A stretch of 64,000 nucleotides of DNA from Antilocapra americana. Its lineage: Eukaryota; Chordata; Mammalia; Artiodactyla; Antilocapridae. Made by a program: the position numbers and the translations under genes. The notes beneath the pieces were generated by a model. That model was not told the DNA's origin and ran no database searches. It was given only the letters and a program-made list of their open reading frames with translations. The stretch lies in the NCBI GenBank assembly GCA_007570785.1, contig ML660774.1, positions 11,624,476-11,688,475 of the forward strand, given 5' to 3'. Shown here in pieces: positions 58,233 to 64,000 of this stretch; within the stretch, counting starts at the first letter, position 1; each line of letters begins with the position of its first letter.

Positions 58233-58689
58233 TTAGTTGCCTCCCTCAATGTGGCAAGGCCAGAGCAAGAGAACCAAAATCCTCGATCTTGCTGGGGACG
58301 GCTGTCAGGCCTGGCCTCACAAGCATAAAAAGTGATGCCCAAAGTCAGAGATGGCCTGGCAGACCTGAAAGAAGTCTGTCATCACACATCCTTCAACTTA
58401 CACTCGTGGACAGGGTGCCATGCACTATAAATGGATCTCTTTTAATGAATCCTAGAAATACTGTGAGAATAGTACAGTTACGACATTTATGTAGTTGTTG
58501 AAAGTTCAAGTGTTTTCAGTGCAAACATTTAAATAAATTCCAATTTTTTTCAACTGTTTTATCATTTCTTTTTTTAACACTATTTGAGCTTTAGAACATG
58601 GCAGTGGCCTGGCCTCTGTGTAACTCTGAGAAGCCATCCCAAACTTGAGTTCGACATATGTAAACAGACTGAGTTCTGGTTGTCAAAGG

Positions 58690-59345
58690 AATATGTATGT
58701 CCTTTTAAAAAAAACAGAAAACATTGCACTATATTTGATTTACGATATTGTGTTAGTTTCAGATGTATGGCAAAGTGATTCAGTTACACCTATATATTCT
58801 TTTTCAGATTCTTACCCTTTGTAGGTCATTATAAGATATTGAATATAATTCCCTGTCCTATACAGTAACTCCTTGTTTATTTTATAGATAGTGGTGTGTA
58901 TCTGTTAATCCTATACTCCTAATTCCCCTACCCCTGTCCCTTTGGTAACCATAGGTTTGTTTTCTACGTCTGTGAATATGTTTCCATTTTGTAAATAGGT
59001 TAATTTGTACTACTTTTTAGAATCCATGTAAAAGTGATATCATATAATGTTTGTCTCTCTCTACTTGACTTAGTGTGATAATCTCTAGGTCTATCTATGT
59101 TGCTACAAATGGCAGTATTTCATTTTTTATGGCTGAATAATATTCTTCTTTATATATATATGTGTGTGTATGGGTATATGTATGTACGTGTGTGTGCATA
59201 TATATATATATATACACACACACATATATAAAACATATATATATATATATATATATAAAACATCTTCTGAATCCATTCATCTGTTGATGGACACTTAGGT
59301 TACTTCCATATCTTAGATATTGTAAGTACACATATGCTCTTAATT
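58690..59345 (-). mobile_element. L1 3' UTR remnant carrying an expanded TA/TG repeat
   Basis: Inverse L1: tgtgttagtttcagatgtat, ggcaaagtgattcagttaca, cctgtcctatacagtaactc, tggtaaccataggtttgttt, ttttatggctgaataatatt. At 59150-59262 the usual short TA/TG stretch has grown to a compound (TA)n(TG)n(CA)n(TA)n array. The L1 resumes with catcttctgaatccattcat. Confidence 0.78.
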
Positions 59346-59662
59346 TATTTTTAAGCTCCATATTTTCTGTGGTCTGAAAATATATTAGTTTTCAAAAGAA
59401 ACTAAAAAAACCCCACAAGATGGGGAAGATAACACTCCTGAGAGGAAAGAAGTTCTTTTAAAGTTTAGTTCGGCTATCCTGAGGTCTTGTCTTTGTTGGG
59501 AGAAGGTGGGTGGTCCCACCGTAGAGATGAGGTACCTCTTGGAGGATCCCAAGGATGAGCAGCTGGGCTGGCCTCTCCAGCCCGGACAGAATGTATTTGG
59601 GGGAATTTGGTTGTGGCTTTGACTTGGCTTGATTTGGGTTTATTCTCCCTTATTTTTTGCAG

Positions 59663-59820
59663 TGAAATACGAGGAGTTATACTGCTTTTCATTCAACCCC
59701 AAGCTGGATAGAGAAGAAAGGGAACAAGGCTGGATGCTGATCGATCTCAGCGAAGAATACAAGCGAATGGGCCTCCCTAATAATTATTGGCAACTCAGCG
59801 ACGTGAATAGAGATTATAGG
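59663..59820 (+). CDS. MTMR7: MTMR7 exon 4 (end of codon 104 to residue 156)
   Basis: 158 bases. The first two bases complete codon 104 (G from exon 3 plus TG, valine). The product runs VKYEELYCFSFNP, then DREEREQGWMLIDLSEEYKR and MGLPNNYWQLSDVNRDYR, leaving phase 0 at a strong donor gtgagt (59821). This is the end of PH-GRAM and the linker that leads into the myotubularin phosphatase domain; the W-x-L-x-D-x-N-R-x-Y segment is a family hallmark. The CSDGWDR catalytic loop and coiled coil are coded further downstream, outside this window. A Bov-tA SINE begins 25 bases past the donor. The exon is intact. Confidence 0.95.
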
Positions 59821-59831
59821 GTGAGTGGAGG

Positions 59832-60074
59832 CATTTGGTGAAATGAATGCTTAGTTGCTCAGTCAAGTCTGACTCTTTGTGACCTTTTGGACTGTAGCCT
59901 GCCAGGCTCCTCTGCCCATGGGGTTTTTCAGGCAAGAAGACTAGAGTAGGTTGCCATTTCCTTCTCCAGGGGATCTCCCCAACACAGGAATCAAACCTGT
60001 GTCTCCTGTGTCTCCTGCATTGCAGGTGGGTTCTTTACCCCCTGAGTCATGGGGGAAGCCCATTTGGTGAAATG
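59832..60074 (-). mobile_element. Bov-tA SINE with perfect 14-base target duplication, near a splice donor
   Basis: catttggtgaaatg at 59832-59845 and 60061-60074; element 59846-60060. Inverted tail gcttagttgctcagtcaagt, body, inverse B box ggaatcaaacctg, a short duplication of gtctcctgt, and head cccctgagtcatgggggaag. It begins 25 bases after the exon 4 donor. Confidence 0.96.
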
Positions 60075-60710
60075 CAGATACTTAATCCAGATGAAGCCCT
60101 GATGTCACCAAGCTGAACATGACTTCTGTTAGCTCTCCTTTTGTTCCGACGGCTCCTTGTGGGTACAGATGTGTGGATTTCTAAGTCTCTCTTGGGTGCT
60201 GCCAGCTCTATTCTCTACCTGCATCTGAAATCAGAAAGTTTGAAGAAGCCATCTAAGAGACCATCCCCTCTGATGGCTGAAGGAGTGGAGCCCCAGACCA
60301 GTGCCCTTGGGGCAGTGCCTCCCTTCTCCCGCCTGGTCTTTTTATAGCTCAGTGAGTGATGAGTAGGGAGTCGCAGAGGCTCTGATGGCAGTTTGGCACC
60401 AGCTCCTTCTGGGCTCCCTGAACTCTTGATTGGTACACAAGGTCACCAAGAGGCTTCCCTGGAGAACAGTGGAGAAACATGTCTGCACTTTCAGAGGGAA
60501 CGGAGGGTGGAGGGATGTTGGGGGGGAGTGCAGAGCTGATTCATATTCTCCCCAAGGGTGGGCTTGCACAGTGGGGCTGGATTCCTTAATAATTTTTAAA
60601 GTGTTTCCAGTAATGAAAGTACAGTCAGAACATTGTAGGGGATTTGCAAAGGAGAGAGAAAAAGGAAAAAGAAAAAAACAGCCTGTATCTCATTGCCCTA
60701 ATGTTCTTCT

Positions 60711-60931
60711 GTGTGTATGTGTGCTCAGTCATTGCCGACTCTTTGCCTGGATGGTAAAATCCCATGGACGGTAGGTAGCCCACCAGCCTCCTCTGTCCAT
60801 GGGGTTTTTCAGGCAAGAAGACGAGTGGGCTGCCGTTTCCTCCTCCAGGACATCTTCCCAACCCAGGGATCATACCTGAGTCTCTTGCACGGGCAGGCAG
60901 ATTCTTTACCACTGTGCCACCTGAGAAGCCC
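60711..60931 (-). mobile_element. Bov-tA SINE
   Basis: gtgtatgtgtgctcagtcat, a scrambled unit near 60750-60775, ccatggggtttttcaggcaa, inverse B-box region gggatcatacctg and head ccactgtgccacctgagaag. Confidence 0.88.
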
Positions 60932-61185
60932 CATATGCTTCTAGTAGGTTTTACATTTTTCTTCACTTAGTTCTCATCTGCGTAGTTTAATAACGTTTTT
61001 CTTACACAACTAATGTATTTCAGTGTTTACAACTGGAGAATGTGGAGGCAAAGGAACGGTTCAAATACGTACAACAAAAATGGAATTATACTACCTAGAC
61101 CTTGTGTTTTGCTTTCCCTCACACAACATATTGTGAGTATGTTGCTGTCAATAACTCTGTGGAAGGTCAGGTCCTCCCACACCTT

Positions 61186-61498
61186 TCTTCTGAATATCTT
61201 TATGAACTCATTTGTCTTTGGCTGTCCTGGATCCTGGTTGCTGCACGGGCGTGTCTCTACTTGCAGTGTGAGGGTTTCTCATTCCGGTGGCTTCTCTTGT
61301 TGGGGGGCACCGGCTCTAGAGCTTCAGGAGTTGTGGCTGCCGGGCTCTAGAGCACAGGTCCATAGATGTGGCGCACGGGCTTAGCTGCTGCGCAACACGT
61401 GGGATCATCCCAGATCAAGGATCGAACCCATGTTTCTTGCATTGGCAGGTGGATTCTTGACCACTAAGCTACCAGGGAAGTCCTCTTCTGAATATCTT
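61186..61498 (-). mobile_element. CHR-type SINE with perfect 15-base target duplication
   Basis: tcttctgaatatctt at 61186-61200 and 61484-61498; element 61201-61483. ttgtctttggctgtcctgg, ggctctagagcttcagg, gcaacacgtgggatcatccc, inverse B box ggatcgaaccc and head ccactaagctaccaggg. Confidence 0.95.
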
Positions 61499-61708
61499 GA
61501 ATTTATAGATTAATATAATGGCCACTTTCAAGCTACTGACTTTTGTTCCTAATCGCACTTAAATCTAGCAGTCGTAATCTTACACCGTGAGTAGACACTT
61601 GGCGCCCTTTCTGTCTTAACCATTATAAAGTATCCGGCTAATGTAATGATTTGTTCCAACGCTAAAGCCAACCTTTGCAGTGGATTTTTAGCCTTGACAT
61701 GAAGGAAA

Positions 61709-61985
61709 GGACTTCCCTGGTGGTCCAGTGGTTAAGAATCCGCCTGCTAATGCAGGGCACACAGGTTCGATCCCTGGAAGGTGTGGGAGGATTCCGCGGA
61801 GCATCTAACCCCGGGCGCCACGACTACTGAGCCCCCCAGCCGCAGCTGCCGGAGCGCGCCCTGGAGCCTGTGCTCTGAAACTGAGGAGCTCCTGCTCACT
61901 GCAACTAGAGAAAGCCTGTGGGCAGCAATGAAGACCCAGCTCAGCCAAAAAAATAAATAAATAAATTTAATTAGTAAAAAAAAAA
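61709..61985 (+). mobile_element. CHR-type SINE, sense, with A-rich tail
   Basis: Head ggacttccctggtggtccag (A box tggtccagtgg), B box ggttcgatccc (61764-61774), body, then gctcagccaaaaaaataaat and a further A/T-rich tail. The internal Pol III promoter looks intact. Confidence 0.93.
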
Positions 61986-62784
61986 GAAGAGAGAGACAGA
62001 ATGAAATTAAGGAAAATCCAAGTTTAGAATAGAAAATTGAATAATTAAAAATTTTTAAAAACATGGCACATCCTTGGGTGAGGGTGAAAATGAGGCTAAG
62101 CTGCATCTGTGGAATAGTATTTCCTTAGAAACACAGGTTCTTCCTATGTCTGATGAGGTTTCCTTCTAGACTTAGTACTACAAACATGACTCACATTTAG
62201 TCACTCAAGTCCCACCATGTAGAGACTGCAAAACATGGGTTACTCGGCATCTTTTTTCCAAAAGTAATAGATAGCAAACTCAAACTAACAATCAGCAAAT
62301 TGTGCTGAAACAGAAAAGGTGAAACCCTAGGGGATTTCCTGATTTTTACAAATGTTGTTGAAAGGAGAGAAAGGTGATGAACCCTTATTTGTTACCGGCT
62401 TAGAAAATATAAAAGTTAATTCTGTCAAACTATTTCTGACTAATAGTCCATTGGGAAGGTTATGTCATCATCCATTACTTTTGCTTCTAACCTTGTGGGT
62501 GAGAAAAACATCTGCTTTTTCCTTCTTTCTCTTGTAATTTCTTTCTTTATTTTCACAAATTCCTTGATGTAAGGGGCTAGTGGTATCATCTGATGGAGAA
62601 GAAGCTATTGCCTGTGGTGGAAACAACTCCATACATGGAGTACTGAAACTGAGGTTCCAGAACCAGCGCTGCCCTATTCTCTCCAAGCTAATTATCACCA
62701 GCATCATCTCTATCAGCATTGCTCTTATCCCTTTTTATAAGACATTTGCTTTGGGTAGTCTTTCTAAGTTAAGATTTCCTTTTA

Positions 62785-63011
62785 TACCTAACTCTTATTT
62801 TTTTTAAAGATTTTTTTTTTAATGTGCACCATCGTTAAAGTCTTTATTGAATTTGTTGTAGTATCACTTCTGTTTTACATTTTGTTTTTTTGGCCAAAAG
62901 GCACGTGGGATCTTAGCTCTCTCACCAGGGATTGAACCCCTACCCCCTCCCTGCACTGGAAGGCAAAGTCTCAACTATTGGCCTACCAGGGAAGTCCCAG
63001 TACCTAACTCT
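62785..63011 (-). mobile_element. CHR-family SINE, full-length, with 11-base target duplication
   Basis: tacctaactct at 62785-62795 and 63001-63011. The element (62796-63000) has an inverse A tail, aaagtctttattgaatttgt, ttttttggccaaaaggca, cgtgggatcttagctctctc, inverse B box gggattgaaccc and head ccagggaagtccc. Confidence 0.94.
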
Positions 63012-63459
63012 AAAAATGGTCTTTCTTTAAATAAAATAATGGGCATTCATTCCTGGGTTAAAATTTTAATCTGTTTCTCTTCAAATAAAATTGAAAGTAT
63101 AATCCAAACCAGTAATTTTTAAAAATCTTGTTTATGTCAGTTCTCTACAGCTATAGTTTATGTATTATTTTATTTGTATATAAATAAATTTTATTTTATT
63201 CCTACTTTATATCATAAATTTCTCCCTATTACATCATTAATTTCTTGAAGTAAATTTTACATCCTAAATGCTTAAGAAGACAGCTTATCTGTGTAGATAT
63301 AGCACAGTTCCTGACAGCTAACTCTCATCCCAAAGTGCCCAGCTGTGTGACGGACCCTCAGGAAGTGCAGTGGTCTGATTATAATGCCATGGCTGGCCCC
63401 TCAGATGGATACTACCCTGCGGTGGTAAATGTATGTACTGGGAGGTGGTAACCGGGCCA

Positions 63460-63600
63460 ACAAGGATCAGTTTTTCAGGGAATGTGACATCTTTGGGGCC
63501 ACTAACTCTTTTGTTATTCATTACTGTCCTAGCATCTAACCTAATGCCTGGCACATAGTATGTCGTGTTCAGTAAAAATTTGTTGATAGACATCAATATT
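63460..63600 (+). repeat. L2 3' end
   Basis: aatgtgacatctttggggcc, ttgttattcattactgtcct, agcatctaacctaatgcctg, gcacatagtatgtcgtgttc, agtaaaaatttgttgatag: the familiar L2 terminus, diverged. Confidence 0.6.
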
Positions 63601-63754
63601 CTGTTATAATCATCACACTTTTAAGGCATTATAACTTAATGATTCTTGCAACTGAAAAGAAAGGATGATTATGTAACATGATAGAGATGCTAATTGTCAC
63701 TATGATAGCAGTTGTATTACAGTGTACAAATATATCAAATTAATATGTTCTACA

Positions 63755-64000
63755 CAGGAGATGGTAAGAGATAGTAAGATGTTGGTTGATTCCACCAACA
63801 TTTTAGGAATCAGTGAACTAAAATGGAATGGGCAAGTTTAATTCAGATGACCATTGTATCTACTACTGTGGGCAGGAATCCCTTAGAAGAAATGGACTAG
63901 CCCTTATGGTCAACAAGAGTCTGAAATGCAATACTTGTGTGCAGTCTCAAAAACGACGGAATGATCTCTCTTCATTTCCAAGGCAAACCATTCAATATCA
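63755..64000 (+). mobile_element. BovB LINE, endonuclease region, sense (continues past the window)
   Basis: gagatggtaagagatagtaa, acattttaggaatcagtgaa, ctaaaatggaatgggcaag, gatgaccattgtatctacta, ctgtgggcaggaatccctta, gaagaaatggactagccctt and gcaaaccattcaatatca follow the BovB apurinic-type endonuclease coding region; ILGISELKW is readable. Stops and frameshifts break it. It is the only 5'-ward BovB segment in the window, so a longer copy probably lies beyond 64000. Confidence 0.85.

Larger units (their letters stand above)
51638..59662 (+). other. MTMR7: MTMR7 intron 3
   Basis: 8025 bases, donor gtaggg, acceptor ctcccttattttttgcag (strong pyrimidine tract). Outside listed repeats, 51996-52680, 52967-55095, 56138-57157, 57376-57704, 58231-58689 and 59346-59662 show no gene or family I can name. 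A 32-base-period duplication lies at 52448-52501 and imperfect TG runs at 53984-54032 and 56934-56970. Confidence 0.85.
59821..64000 (+). other. MTMR7: MTMR7 intron 4, 5' part
   Basis: I searched for the next expected coding segment (residues following VNRDYR, starting V-C-D-S-Y-P) and found none, so the intron runs past the window. Outside listed repeats, 60075-60710, 61986-62784 and 63012-63459 hold no gene I recognise. An exon beyond 64000 is expected. Confidence 0.85.

Noticed and set aside
2406..60074. Regularly recurring 20-40 base motifs (gactctttgcgaccccatgg and similar) that could look like an array
   Set aside because: They are the shared tails of BovB, Bov-A2 and Bov-tA elements scattered over the window in both orientations. 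They have no regular spacing, so not a CRISPR or satellite array.
59821..64000. A fifth MTMR7 exon
   Set aside because: No segment following AG encodes the expected continuation after DVNRDYR in any frame that I could find.
1..64000. A previously undescribed gene system
   Set aside because: The window is fully consistent with one ordinary mammalian gene and repeat-rich introns. The unusual items are structures of retrotransposon insertions, reported individually.

Overview
This is vertebrate nuclear DNA from a ruminant. The evidence is the repeat content: many Bov-tA and Bov-A2 SINEs, BovB (RTE-type) LINE 3' ends, tRNA-derived CHR SINEs, and the short 3' ends of bovine-type L1, over a background of older mammalian MIR, L2, L1 and DNA-transposon relics. 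The species cannot be fixed from the sequence; cattle or a close bovid fits best. Nothing prokaryotic is present: no operons, CRISPR arrays or phage genes.

One host gene is recognisable, the 5' part of MTMR7 (myotubularin-related protein 7, a 3-phosphoinositide phosphatase) on the + strand. Exon 1 (15264-15287) lies in a TATA-less CpG island (about 14970-15430). Coding exons 2 (49165-49287), 3 (51475-51637) and 4 (59663-59820) join in frame (phases 0, 0, 1) and encode residues 1-156, the PH-GRAM domain and the linker toward the phosphatase domain. The catalytic exons lie beyond base 64000. Introns are about 33.9 kb, 2.2 kb, 8.0 kb and more than 4.2 kb.

Bases 1-14969 are upstream flank, with two long antisense BovB fragments, an L1 3' end and several SINEs. 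Intron 1 is a mosaic of retrotransposon remnants: nested L1/SINE blocks (20.1-21.0, 24.9-26.2, 31.6-33.0 and 40.1-40.5 kb), several BovB pieces, and an interrupted run of 47 G at 30591-30639. Intron 2 holds a GC-rich LTR-like block ending close to exon 3. Intron 3 holds BovB fragments, an apparent composite insertion (55096-55899) and an A/T-rich L1 3' end. Intron 4 begins with a SINE 25 bases after the exon 4 donor and ends in a sense-strand BovB endonuclease-region fragment that runs off the window.

I see no undescribed gene system. What deserves a second look is retrotransposon mechanics: a composite insertion with L1-endonuclease-type target duplications, a twin-priming-like inverted BovB, a BovB splitting an old MIR with a perfect 11-base duplication, loss or retention of the reverse-transcriptase YADD motif across four BovB copies, and repeats inserted very close to MTMR7 splice sites.
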